Source: CAYZYO01 sp964482585 (GTDB lineage: Bacteria > Bacillota > Syntrophomonadia > Syntrophomonadales > Syntrophomonadaceae). From it: a stretch of 26,991 bases of DNA. The stretch lies in contig CAYZYO010000014.1 of assembly GCA_964482585.1 (NCBI GenBank), positions 1-26,991 on the forward strand. Reading direction: 5' to 3'. Of this stretch, positions 6,441-14,019 are shown piece by piece. Under the pieces are notes generated by a model, which saw only the letters and a program-made list of their open reading frames with translations, was not told the DNA's origin and ran no database searches. Position 1 is the first letter of the stretch; every line of letters starts with the position of its first letter. A program made the position numbers and the translations under genes.

Positions 6441-8504
6441 TTATTTATCGCCTATAATATGTCTACGTATATCACACACCTCACAACAAATAACCTTTTT
6501 TATTGGTATACTATTTATAAACATCCTGGTATAAGAGCGCTTCCCCAACCGGTTATCAAGTACTATTACTGCTCCGGTATCATTTTCACTCCTGATTAGT
6601 CTTCCTATTCCCTGTTTAAACCGGACAACAGTATCAGGTATAGTGAAATTTATAAAGGCATTTTTGTTCAACAGAGTAAAGTGCTTATTCCCTGCATTAC
6701 AATATGGATCAGAAGGAGGCCTAAAGGGCAGTCTCACTATCACCAGGTACTTTAATAATTCTCCTTTTAAATCTATTCCTTCCCAAAATGTCTCTACCCC
6801 CATTAAAATAGTGTTATGGCATTTAGTAAATTCATCCATTAATAATCCAAACTCACCATCTTCATATTGAACCAGGAGTCTTAAACCGGCATTATTACAT
6901 ATAGGCCGCAGTACCCTGCCCGCCTCTTTCATTTGTTTGCGGGAAGTAAACAGGACCAGGGTCCTCCCTCCGGTAATGGTAAAAATGTCTCCTAGAGCCC
7001 GGTAAAGCTCTTGATTGTAGGTTGAACTCCCCGGGGCAGGCATATCTTTAGCTATGTAAACACAGGCTTGAGAATCATAATCAAAAGGGGATTTCTGCAA
7101 GAGACTGGAAACCCTTTCTTTAGGAGATAATAAAGACAGGCCGGATAGGGTACAGAAGAAATCGAATTTTTCCTCTATTGTAATAGTAGCTGAGACCATT
7201 ACCATACTATTTAATCGCCCATATAAACGGGAACAGAGGATTTCACCAATATCTACATTGGAAGAACAAACTGATACTGCTTTTCCCTTATTAAAATCAG
7301 CCCATACTATTTTTCCTTCATTATCAACATCTTCTTCAATTATCGTAAATGCATTATCTAAATATTCCTTTAAAACCTCGATAATAGTAATTATTTCTTC
7401 TTCTTCTCTTTTTTGTAGTTCCTTTTTTAATAATATCAGTTTATCAACCAGAAGATTGATATTCTCTTTTCCTCTTTGATATCGATTTTTTAAAACCTCA
7501 ACACCTGTTTCAGCCAGAACTAGAGAGTAATGGTAACTGCTATCTGCTCCCATCTCTCTACTTAAGGACCAGAATAAACCCTCGATAAACAATATGCTCG
7601 TTTTAGCCAGGGAGTTTATATCCTCTAAGAGCTTCTTTAAATCTAAATATTTATCGGCAAGGTATTTTATATAGCCTTTATCAGGGTTTTCCTGATAATT
7701 AAGGATTCTTAATATGTCAATTGTATCTCGAAATGGAAAATCTAAAGACATTCTAGTAAAGGCTTCCCGTATAAAGGTATGGGCTTCATCAATAACCAGA
7801 TATTTGTATTCCGGTAAGATACAATTATTAACTATTATGTCAGAAAGCAAAAGCGCATGATTAACTATAATAATATCTGCTTTTTCTAATTTTTTTATCA
7901 TCTGCAGATGAAAACACTTTTCTCGATACCTGCAGTTTCCCTTTAAACAGGTCTTACGATCAGAAGCTACTATGTCCCAGTTTTTCATCAGCTTGCTATC
8001 CAATAAAAGCTCTCTTCGGTCACCTGTTTTAGTTTGTTCAGCCCATTCTAAAATTGATTCTATAAATTCTATCTCCAGGCCTTTAAGTCGTACTTTCCCT
8101 GTCCTGATTTTTTCATATTTGTTCCAGCACAAATAGTTGTCCCGGCCTTTAGCCTCAGCATAACTGAAATCAACTGCAATAATCTTTTGTAAGTCTATTA
8201 TATCCCGTTCAATAAGCTGCTGCTGTAAGGCTTTAGTCTTGGTGGAAATTACTAATTTTTCCTTTGTGTTTACCGCCCATAATACAGATGGAACAAGATA
8301 AGCAAAAGTTTTGCCAATGCCGGTTCCAGCTTCGGCGACTAAAAACTCCTCATTTATAAAAGCCTCAGCTATCTTTTCAGATAAACAGACCTGTTCACTT
8401 CGACATCTATAACCTGTTACTATTTTTTTTATCTGCCCTTCAGAAGCAAAGTATTCCTTTACTTTCTTTATGCTAAACCCATTCATCAAATAATCCTTTC
8501 TCAT
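6441..8504 (-). CDS. dinG: DinG-family ATP-dependent helicase with Fe-S cluster motif
   Basis: This 687-residue XPD/DinG-type superfamily-2 helicase would unwind DNA 5'-3' in repair or replication. The Walker A motif EAGTGIGKT is at residues 58-66 and the DEAH box (VIDEAH) around 239-242. SATI, GVETFWEGIDLKGE and QGIGRLIR give the later helicase motifs. Cys126 (in RDNYLC), Cys186, Cys191 and Cys197 have the spacing of the 4Fe-4S cluster ligands. No N-terminal exonuclease domain is present, unlike the long Bacillus DinG. An alternative start is the ATG at 8486, with AAAGGA seven bases upstream. It is preceded by a terminator, so it is transcribed separately from the thioesterase. Confidence 0.9.
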   Translation of the reverse strand: MRKDYLMNGFSIKKVKEYFASEGQIKKIVTGYRCRSEQVCLSEKIAEAFINEEFLVAEAGTGIGKTFAYLVPSVLWAVNTKEKLVISTKTKALQQQLIERDIIDLQKIIAVDFSYAEAKGRDNYLCWNKYEKIRTGKVRLKGLEIEFIESILEWAEQTKTGDRRELLLDSKLMKNWDIVASDRKTCLKGNCRYREKCFHLQMIKKLEKADIIIVNHALLLSDIIVNNCILPEYKYLVIDEAHTFIREAFTRMSLDFPFRDTIDILRILNYQENPDKGYIKYLADKYLDLKKLLEDINSLAKTSILFIEGLFWSLSREMGADSSYHYSLVLAETGVEVLKNRYQRGKENINLLVDKLILLKKELQKREEEEIITIIEVLKEYLDNAFTIIEEDVDNEGKIVWADFNKGKAVSVCSSNVDIGEILCSRLYGRLNSMVMVSATITIEEKFDFFCTLSGLSLLSPKERVSSLLQKSPFDYDSQACVYIAKDMPAPGSSTYNQELYRALGDIFTITGGRTLVLFTSRKQMKEAGRVLRPICNNAGLRLLVQYEDGEFGLLMDEFTKCHNTILMGVETFWEGIDLKGELLKYLVIVRLPFRPPSDPYCNAGNKHFTLLNKNAFINFTIPDTVVRFKQGIGRLIRSENDTGAVIVLDNRLGKRSYTRMFINSIPIKKVICCEVCDIRRHIIGDK

Positions 8505-8548
8505 AATAAAACATCCCTTGCAGAGATGTATTACCTTTCATAAGACTA

Positions 8549-8579
8549 TTAAAAAACCGCTTCAGGCCTGCTGAAACGG
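8549..8579 (-). terminator. Terminator after the thioesterase gene
   Basis: On the minus strand CCGTTTCAG, the loop CAGGC and CTGAAGCGG form a nine-base stem with one mismatch, followed by TTTTTT. It lies 270 bases after the thioesterase stop and 45 bases before the dinG start, separating the two. Confidence 0.75.
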
Positions 8580-8851
8580 AGCTTTTTCTCAGGGTAATTG
8601 TATTTGGTTTATAATTATCGGCCTTACCCTTTTTTCAACCTGTAAACCTCACTATTCCTCACTTGGTTTGAGCAAGAATACCCTAATGGTCAGGTTCTTT
8701 ACAATTATTATTTTTATTAAAAACTAAACTATCACAATTTCACGTAATATCGGAACCACCTGCTTAAGATAACTTATACTTTTCCGCTTTCAAGGCATTA
8801 AAGATAGAGGAAAAGGTGAAAGACCGTATTTTCTTATATAAAGAGCTGCTA
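8580..8851. other. Gene-free interval with an imperfect inverted repeat (8642-8702)
   Basis: No reading frame of interest was seen on either strand. GTAAACCTCACTATTCCTC at 8642 and a partly complementary arm ending GGTTCTTTAC at 8702 can form a long hairpin with bulges. Only the GTAAA ends, a CCT block and the TATTC blocks pair well. It may be the 3' untranslated part of the thioesterase message. Confidence 0.3.
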
Positions 8852-9325
8852 TCATTTATTATTGAAAACCCCCCTGGAACTCTGGCAATATTCTCCAACT
8901 TTATAGAAAGTCCCATAGGCAGCAGCAACTAACCTATCATCAACCATCATGTCTGCATCAGTAAAATACATTTTTCTCCCGGCTTTTATAACCCTGCCTC
9001 TACCTACTATAGTATCTCCTAGTCTTGCCAGGGAAACAAACTTAGTTGAACAATCTACTGTTACTACTTCTGTTCCCAGGGTTCGTACAGCATTTCCCAT
9101 AATAGCATCAGCAAGTGACAATAGCAACCCTCCATGAAGTATTCCCACTGGATCATGATCATGGTTTTCATTAAGATGCTTTTTCTCAGATTTTATTATG
9201 AGTTCGACAAATCCTTCACCTATTTTATAAGGCCGTATTCCGAGTAGATTGTTATAAGGGGTTTTATTAATAGTACTTACAATGTAGTTAAACAGTTTAT
9301 CATTAATTCCCTTATTTTCAACCAT
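8852..9325 (-). CDS. Hotdog-fold thioesterase (PaaI family)
   Basis: The 157-residue protein has the PaaI/4HBT layout. A substrate-proximal VGILHGGLLLSLADAIMG around residues 60-77 contains the HGG signature with the catalytic Asp/Glu region just after. A second-strand TKFVSLARLGDTIVGRGRVIKAGRK follows. It should hydrolyse acyl- or aryl-CoA thioesters in the cytosol; the chain length is unknown. A clear AAAGGAG ribosome site precedes the ATG. It is the first of two such thioesterases in the window, and diverges from the 3D-domain gene. Confidence 0.85.
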   Translation of the reverse strand: MVENKGINDKLFNYIVSTINKTPYNNLLGIRPYKIGEGFVELIIKSEKKHLNENHDHDPVGILHGGLLLSLADAIMGNAVRTLGTEVVTVDCSTKFVSLARLGDTIVGRGRVIKAGRKMYFTDADMMVDDRLVAAAYGTFYKVGEYCQSSRGVFNNK

Positions 9326-9487
9326 TCAAAATCTCCTTTTTTGTTCATTATTATATCATGAGTTATCTGTAGTAGTCTTCAAAGTTAAAAAGTTTATGGG
9401 ATCAAAGGAGAATAATCCATATAAAAAGGTTTTTTGGTTAAATATTATCCTGCTTAACAACACAAATTAGAATAGGGAGTGGCTAAT

Positions 9488-10018
9488 ATGAATAAAATCC
9501 GGGTTAATTATTTGTTTATTATAATAGTATTTATTAGTCTAATCTTTATCTCGGTACTGGCAAATACCTGGTTTGCCAGAAAAGATAAAGAAGAACCTAA
9601 ACTAAAAATAACCGGACCTGAGGATAAAAAATGGTATGTCCGCTTTTCGGTAAAACGACAAAAAACCACAGCCTATGTTGAAGAAACCAATGCACCGCTA
9701 GCAGCAAGTGGACAAACATATTTCACCGGTGGAATAGCCGTACATCCGCGCTATCCCGTACAATCAGGTGGGGACCCTGTCGAACCCCTGCTGCCTTTTA
9801 ATACCGTTATCTACCTGGAAAAACCAATAGTAATCCAGGGGCAAAAATATACATCGTTAACTGTAATGGATACCGGTGATGTTAATTATCGCCTGTGGAA
9901 TAGTTATCCCTACTGGTTTGATGTCTACTTCGGCCCCGCAAACTATTATAATATAAAAGAGGCCCAGGCATACGGAACCCCTCTGGTTGATTATTACTGG
10001 TATGAAGAATGGAAGTAG
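9488..10018 (+). CDS. Membrane-anchored 3D-domain protein
   Basis: This encodes 176 residues with an N-terminal membrane anchor (about residues 8-28) and a C-terminal 3D domain on the outer side. VMDTGDVNY and FDVYFGP carry the aspartates that name the domain, and PFNTVIYLEKP supplies the preceding strand. The 3D domain is the catalytic fold of MltA-like lytic transglycosylases and of Bacillus YuiC and YocH, so a peptidoglycan role is likely. The start is the ATG at 9488, because GGGAG falls directly on the alternative GTG at 9479 but eight bases before 9488. Its 3' end overlaps the convergent lipid kinase by 25 bases. Confidence 0.8.
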   Translation: MNKIRVNYLFIIIVFISLIFISVLANTWFARKDKEEPKLKITGPEDKKWYVRFSVKRQKTTAYVEETNAPLAASGQTYFTGGIAVHPRYPVQSGGDPVEPLLPFNTVIYLEKPIVIQGQKYTSLTVMDTGDVNYRLWNSYPYWFDVYFGPANYYNIKEAQAYGTPLVDYYWYEEWK

Positions 10019-10902
10019 TTTATTGTTCGTACCTGTAATGCTTGAGGAATTATACTTGCTTTCCATGGTAATTCAGGTCCTTTTTCCCCATCAAGATCTG
10101 TTGGTATATCTGGAGACACTTCTATGAGAAATTTTTCGCCTTCAAAGTTAATAACGTTTTCATCTTTTAAAAGCTGCCCTCTTCCTAGTTTAAATAACAA
10201 AGGTGGCAGCTTATATACCGGTACTGGTTTAATAGCCAAGAAATTCAGTTTGCCATCCACGATTTTTTCGTATGGAAGTATTCCTTTAAATCCTCCAACA
10301 TTTCCTCCATTAAGAATCAGAAACAATAAAACCTCTAGATCATAGGCTACCCCATCAACATTTAAATGTAGCTCTATTGGCTTGATTTTAGGTATTTCTT
10401 CAATCCCTTTTAGATAGTAAGCCGCTTTTCCTAAGGCATTTTTCATATGATGATCTACTTCATGAGCAGTTTCAGTTAAAAAACCAGCTGATGCCACATT
10501 AACAAAATACTTATCATTTGCCATCCCTAAATCTATCGATAGGGTTCCTCCTTCGATAACAGCCTGACAGTATTTATTAACATCCTCAGAAATCCCTAAA
10601 AAAGTTGCTATATCATTTGACGTTCCTTCGGGGAATATTCCCAGCGGTACTTTTAATTCAGTTTTCATAAGACCATTAATTACTTCATGAATTGTCCCAT
10701 CTCCGCCGGCAGCTATAATAGTATGATAATCATCAGGATCTATCCCCTTTAAGTACTGAATAATTTCTTTATTTCTTTTAATCCGCCAGGGTATCACCTG
10801 TAATCCACTTTTTTGAAATTGTTCAATTACATAGTCCAGTTTATACTTAAATAATCCTTGACCTGCTACTGGATTATAAATTAGAGATACTTTATTCTTC
10901 AA
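9994..10902 (-). CDS. Diacylglycerol-kinase-family lipid kinase (YegS/DgkB type)
   Basis: The 302-residue protein has the YegS/DgkB layout. NPVAGQG is at residues 10-16, the nucleotide-binding AAGGDGTIHEVING around residues 64-77, FPEGTSNDIA near 110, and a C-terminal lipid-binding beta domain with NGGNVGGF. It would phosphorylate diacylglycerol or a related lipid at the membrane. It starts with TTG, directly behind AAGGTGGT. The 3' end overlaps the 3D-domain gene tail-to-tail. Repeat copy B lies upstream. Confidence 0.88.
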   Translation of the reverse strand: MKNKVSLIYNPVAGQGLFKYKLDYVIEQFQKSGLQVIPWRIKRNKEIIQYLKGIDPDDYHTIIAAGGDGTIHEVINGLMKTELKVPLGIFPEGTSNDIATFLGISEDVNKYCQAVIEGGTLSIDLGMANDKYFVNVASAGFLTETAHEVDHHMKNALGKAAYYLKGIEEIPKIKPIELHLNVDGVAYDLEVLLFLILNGGNVGGFKGILPYEKIVDGKLNFLAIKPVPVYKLPPLLFKLGRGQLLKDENVINFEGEKFLIEVSPDIPTDLDGEKGPELPWKASIIPQALQVRTINYFHSSYQ

Positions 10903-10924
10903 TTTACCACCTTCATATATAATT

Positions 10925-11135
10925 ATGATTAGTAAGAAAATAGACTTAATGCAGTCACCTTACTTAGATAAGTTGGCCCCGCCCACACGTTTTAGTAAAA
11001 CCGCAGCCACCGGATAGAACCGTAGAGGCGACTTCAGTCGCTGGCCTAACACCCTGAATTCCGGCTGGTCGGAGACTGAAGTCTCCCCTCTACGGTATAT
11101 AATGTATAAATACTACTTTGCGCAGTGGAATCAAT
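10925..11135 (+). repeat. Palindromic repeat family 1, copy B
   Basis: This is the longest copy. Its left module (ATGATTAGTA, TTAATGCAGTCACCTTACTT, AAGTTGG, GTAAAACCGCAG) matches the reverse complement of copy D base for base over most of ~150 bases. The core is CCGTAGAGGCGACTTCAGTC with its inverse ending CTCTACGG about 60 bases on, forming a large hairpin. Its right module (TATATAATGTATAAATACTA, GCAGTGGAA) matches the flank of copy A. It fills most of the space between the lipid kinase and the MBL hydrolase. Confidence 0.85.
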
Positions 11136-11151
11136 TATATATAAGGGCTAA

Positions 11152-12036
11152 CTATAAAGACTCTTTAACGCGTCTAAGCAGCAATCCTACACATATACTA
11201 ATATTATCGGGAGTATATATCTGCAAATCCCCTTGATAATACCGGGCAAACAACTTCTTTTTTATTTCATTATCATCTAAACCATCATCTAACATCTTTC
11301 TAATACTATTAAAAGCCTCTTTGGCAGATTGTAAAGCTCGATTATAGAAAACCTGAATTTCATCTTTTACCCATATTTTTTCATGAGGAATTCCTAATAC
11401 ATCAGTGGGAAAACTCATTAGTCGCTTAATTGTTTCTATATACATCTCATAGCTCTGGAAAAATACCGGGAAAACCATTGTATCTGATATCTGGAAACCA
11501 CCGGCATCAGATAGAAACATCACTTTATCCGTGGGTAGATAACATGCAACACCACAGGGACTATGGCCTGGAGCATCCAAAACCTTAAGTTTTAGAATTC
11601 CATCAATATCTATTACATCTCCTTCTCCTATATGTTCATTAATTTCCAGACTGTTTACCGCGGGAGTCTCAGGCTTTTCATTTAGTATTCCCTCATTAAC
11701 TAGAATATCGGACATCTTATCATCCTGATAAAAAAAGTTGTTAATTATCTTAGGCTTTGACAGGATTCTGCCAGCTTCACTACTGCCTAATACCTGGGCT
11801 TCAGGGAAAATCCTGAGCAGTTCAGGAATCCCGCAGACATGATCAAAGTGAGCATGCATAACCAACAGTTTTTTAACTTTTTCCGCTCTTGTTTGTAAAT
11901 CCGGCCACTGGGATTTTAAACTAGCGACTCCACCAGTCACACCACATTCCACAATAACTGATTCGTTTTGCCCCACCAGGAAATAGTTAAAATGACGGTT
12001 GCCTAACATAATTACATTGTCAGTTAACTTCTGCAT
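11152..12036 (-). CDS. MBL-fold metallo-hydrolase
   Basis: This 294-residue metallo-beta-lactamase-fold enzyme has a complete two-metal site: HAHFDH at residues 61-66, GHSPCG with His158, Asp177 in LSDAGG, and His218 in GIPHEK. A C-terminal helical extension of about 70 residues follows. The substrate is unknown; glyoxalase-II-like thioester or lactone hydrolysis would fit the fold. It is preceded by GGAGGAGG at good distance. It lies downstream of the TetR-thioesterase pair on the same strand, with a 176-base gap in which no clear signal was seen. Confidence 0.85.
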   Translation of the reverse strand: MQKLTDNVIMLGNRHFNYFLVGQNESVIVECGVTGGVASLKSQWPDLQTRAEKVKKLLVMHAHFDHVCGIPELLRIFPEAQVLGSSEAGRILSKPKIINNFFYQDDKMSDILVNEGILNEKPETPAVNSLEINEHIGEGDVIDIDGILKLKVLDAPGHSPCGVACYLPTDKVMFLSDAGGFQISDTMVFPVFFQSYEMYIETIKRLMSFPTDVLGIPHEKIWVKDEIQVFYNRALQSAKEAFNSIRKMLDDGLDDNEIKKKLFARYYQGDLQIYTPDNISICVGLLLRRVKESL

Positions 12037-12212
12037 AATAAATCCTCCTCCACTGGTAACAAAAAACTATCGTTATTCTCTTAAAGAGACTATGATCCAA
12101 CTAAAATATCAGCACCAAACAGCATTAATTACAAAAATATATAGAATAAACCAAAATTAACTTAAAAAAGCCGGAGTTTTTTATTGGAACTGTTTTTGTA
12201 ACCTATTCCCTA

Positions 12213-12740
12213 TTAAATATTTCCTTCCATGATTTGCGTCTGTTCCAGGTCATCTACATTGATATACTTTGGTGGCAGTGATTGATAGCCTAAACTCGAA
12301 ACTGCCTGATTAATTGTTTGTACACCGGGAATAACTATTTGTTTGGAAGAACCGCGGGCTAATAGCTTTCCGTTTCTATCCGTAACCACAGCTTCTGCCT
12401 TGCAAATGCTTTTTCCTGCTTTAATACGTTTCCCTTCCGCTATTAACAAGCCATCCTTGACTGCTGATAGCATATCGACCTGAACATCAAGCGATATAAA
12501 TCCAGCATTCTCTTCAACATCACAATATACAGCCCAGTATGCGGCTGTATCGATAAGCGAAGAATAAACACCTCCATGAATACCTCCAAATGGGTTAAGA
12601 TGTTTTCTCTCCAGATCAATCAATACCCTGGAATAGCCTATATCCAACTCTTTTACCTCCATAGATAACAGCTGGAAATACGGCCCCTGGTTGATAAGGT
12701 CAATTACTGCTTTAATGTGTTCGGGATTCAAAATTCGCAT
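12213..12740 (-). CDS. Hotdog-fold thioesterase (PaaI family), second copy
   Basis: This is a 175-residue hotdog protein with the PaaI signature NPFGGIHGGVYSSLIDTAAYWA and a following FISLDVQVDMLSAVKDG strand. A C-terminal tail of about 35 residues, rich in polar residues, is longer than usual. The ATG at 12740 is chosen over an upstream in-frame ATG at 12803, because AAGGAGG lies seven bases before it and the extra N-terminus is hydrophobic and unlike the family. It is next to the TetR gene and is probably its target. It differs clearly from the thioesterase at 8852-9325. Confidence 0.85.
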   Translation of the reverse strand: MRILNPEHIKAVIDLINQGPYFQLLSMEVKELDIGYSRVLIDLERKHLNPFGGIHGGVYSSLIDTAAYWAVYCDVEENAGFISLDVQVDMLSAVKDGLLIAEGKRIKAGKSICKAEAVVTDRNGKLLARGSSKQIVIPGVQTINQAVSSLGYQSLPPKYINVDDLEQTQIMEGNI

Positions 12741-12775
12741 TACAATTCCTCCTTCATGAATAAAATAAGCGAATA

Positions 12776-12793
12776 TGAACGCACATACATTCA
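12776..12793. promoter_or_regulatory. Possible TetR operator upstream of the thioesterase
   Basis: TGAACGCACATACATTCA is an imperfect 18-base palindrome between the TetR gene and the thioesterase start. Its GAACGCACA half recurs in inverted orientation at 13450-13465, around the TetR gene's own upstream region, as expected for an autoregulated TetR. Confidence 0.35.
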
Positions 12794-12829
12794 CTAAAAG
12801 CAAGTAACTCTCTTATAATTAAGGCTAAT

Positions 12830-13432
12830 CTAGTCGTTTGCTAACAAACCGGCAGCTAATGTTTCATGGAAAGAGACGACCATTTGTATCATTTCCTTTT
12901 TACTTATTACCCTGAGAACAACCCATTTGTACAACAGGAATTTTTCCACGGCTAATATGGAGTGTGCAATTGGAGAAACCGGGATATTCTTGAAGACACC
13001 TTTTTTAATACCGTATTCAATATTTCTTGAGTAAAAACCTATAAGTCTATTTTCAAACTGTTGTAATGATTGATCAATAGGATCACTTGCCCCGGCAACT
13101 CGACTGTATAATTCAGATAAGGCTTCATTTTGAGCAAAAACTTCCATGGTCAATCGTTTGGTCTCTATAAATCTCTCATACAAATCTTTCTCTACAGTAT
13201 AATACTCGCTTATACTCGAGATTATTTGTTCGGCAAAGTCCTCGAGAAGGGTTTTTAAAATATCTTCCTTATCAATGAAATAATTATAAAAAGTACCGGT
13301 TCCAATCTCTGCCCTGGCTATAATATCTCGAATGGCCGTGTTGAAATAACCCTTCTCAATGAACAGATCCAAAGAGCATTTCAATAGTTTACGTCGTCTT
13401 TCTATATTTTGCTTTTCTATTGATATTGGCAT
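12830..13432 (-). CDS. TetR-family transcriptional regulator
   Basis: This encodes 200 residues from the ATG at 13432. The N-terminal helix-turn-helix runs from RRRKLLKCSLDLFIEKGY through the recognition region IGTGTFYNYFIDKEDIL. The C-terminal part is a helical ligand-binding domain with no specific match. I favour 13432 over the in-frame ATG at 13465 because GGGGGAGG lies seven bases before it. It sits immediately before the thioesterase gene, so a fatty-acyl-CoA or related ligand is a reasonable guess but not visible in the sequence. Confidence 0.88.
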   Translation of the reverse strand: MPISIEKQNIERRRKLLKCSLDLFIEKGYFNTAIRDIIARAEIGTGTFYNYFIDKEDILKTLLEDFAEQIISSISEYYTVEKDLYERFIETKRLTMEVFAQNEALSELYSRVAGASDPIDQSLQQFENRLIGFYSRNIEYGIKKGVFKNIPVSPIAHSILAVEKFLLYKWVVLRVISKKEMIQMVVSFHETLAAGLLAND

Positions 13433-13449
13433 CTTGCTTCCTCCCCCGA

Positions 13450-13465
13450 GTGTGCGTTCGTTCAC
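13450..13465. promoter_or_regulatory. Second possible TetR site
   Basis: GTGTGCGTTCGTTCAC carries the inverse of the GAACGCACA half-site found at 12776-12793. It lies directly before the TetR start, with a CTTAAGTTTAAG inverted repeat adjoining it. Confidence 0.3.
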
Positions 13466-13505
13466 CTTAAGTTTAAGTTATTTTTTCCCAAAAGTAAATA
13501 ACTTA

Positions 13506-13597
13506 TTAGTAAGAAAATAAAGGCTTAATGCAATCACCTTACCGGACAGAACCGCAGATATACCGTAGAGGCGACTTCAGTCGCCTCTACGGTATAT
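13506..13597 (+). repeat. Palindromic repeat family 1, copy C
   Basis: This is a shortened copy in the same orientation as B. The left module (TTAGTAAGAAAATA, TTAATGCAATCACCTTAC) is followed directly by the core. The core (13558-13597) is a perfect inverted repeat with 19-base arms around two bases, and reads TATACCGTAGAGGCGACT on both strands. Confidence 0.85.
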
Positions 13598-13688
13598 AAG
13601 ATACGGTACCATATAAGAATTATGGATAACTGCATAGTTAAAGGTAAAATATTATAATTGTTCCAGATACCTATCAAAACAAAAACAA

Positions 13689-13749
13689 AATCGGTGTGAA
13701 TCTGTGGTTAATCACCTGCTTTATTTTTATAAGTATTTGTGTCCTGCGG
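13689..13749 (+). repeat. Dispersed repeat family 2, copy 2
   Basis: Same orientation and about the same length as 5561-5623. The identical blocks are GGTTAATCACC, CTTTATTTT and TGTCCTGCGG. It lies in the region before ahcY, close after repeat copy C. Confidence 0.65.
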
Positions 13750-13940
13750 CCATGGGTGGTTAATACAAGATCTATTGTCATTGCAATGAGTCTTTCAGCA
13801 TTCGTTTATCGTCGTGTGCATAGCGGGCGATAATATCCTTCGCTCAACTCTGGATGACACGAAAATGTGCTCCGGGTTCCATAAGGCTGTGATTTTTATT
13901 GACGGCTGTGTCTATCAAACTCTGATTACGTGCTTATTCT
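13750..13940. other. Unassigned interval upstream of the ahcY promoter
   Basis: No gene or known riboswitch was recognised here. A reading frame runs through it on the plus strand into ahcY in another frame, but it has no ribosome site and no family resemblance. The base composition is more balanced than that of the AT-rich intergenic DNA nearby, which may mean a decayed gene or repeat. Confidence 0.3.
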
Positions 13941-13969
13941 TTGAGTTATTCAGGCTTCTCAATTATAAT
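13941..13969 (+). promoter_or_regulatory. Sigma-A promoter of ahcY
   Basis: TTGAGT (13941-13946) and TATAAT (13964-13969) are separated by exactly 17 bases. The expected start of transcription is near 13976, giving a leader of about 45 bases to the GTG start. This rules out translation from the in-frame ATG at 13975. Confidence 0.7.
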
Positions 13970-14019
13970 GTTAAATGTATTCTTTTTACATTACTCGATT
14001 CAAGGAGGTTTATGCCAGC

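Noticed and set aside
13975..14019. Upstream ATG start for ahcY
   Set aside because: The predicted transcription start is at about the same base, there is no ribosome site, and the GTG at 14020 has AAGGAGG and gives the expected N-terminus.
13750..14019. S-adenosylhomocysteine or SAM riboswitch before ahcY
   Set aside because: None of the conserved motifs of the SAM-I or SAH classes is seen, and the leader after the promoter is only about 45 bases.
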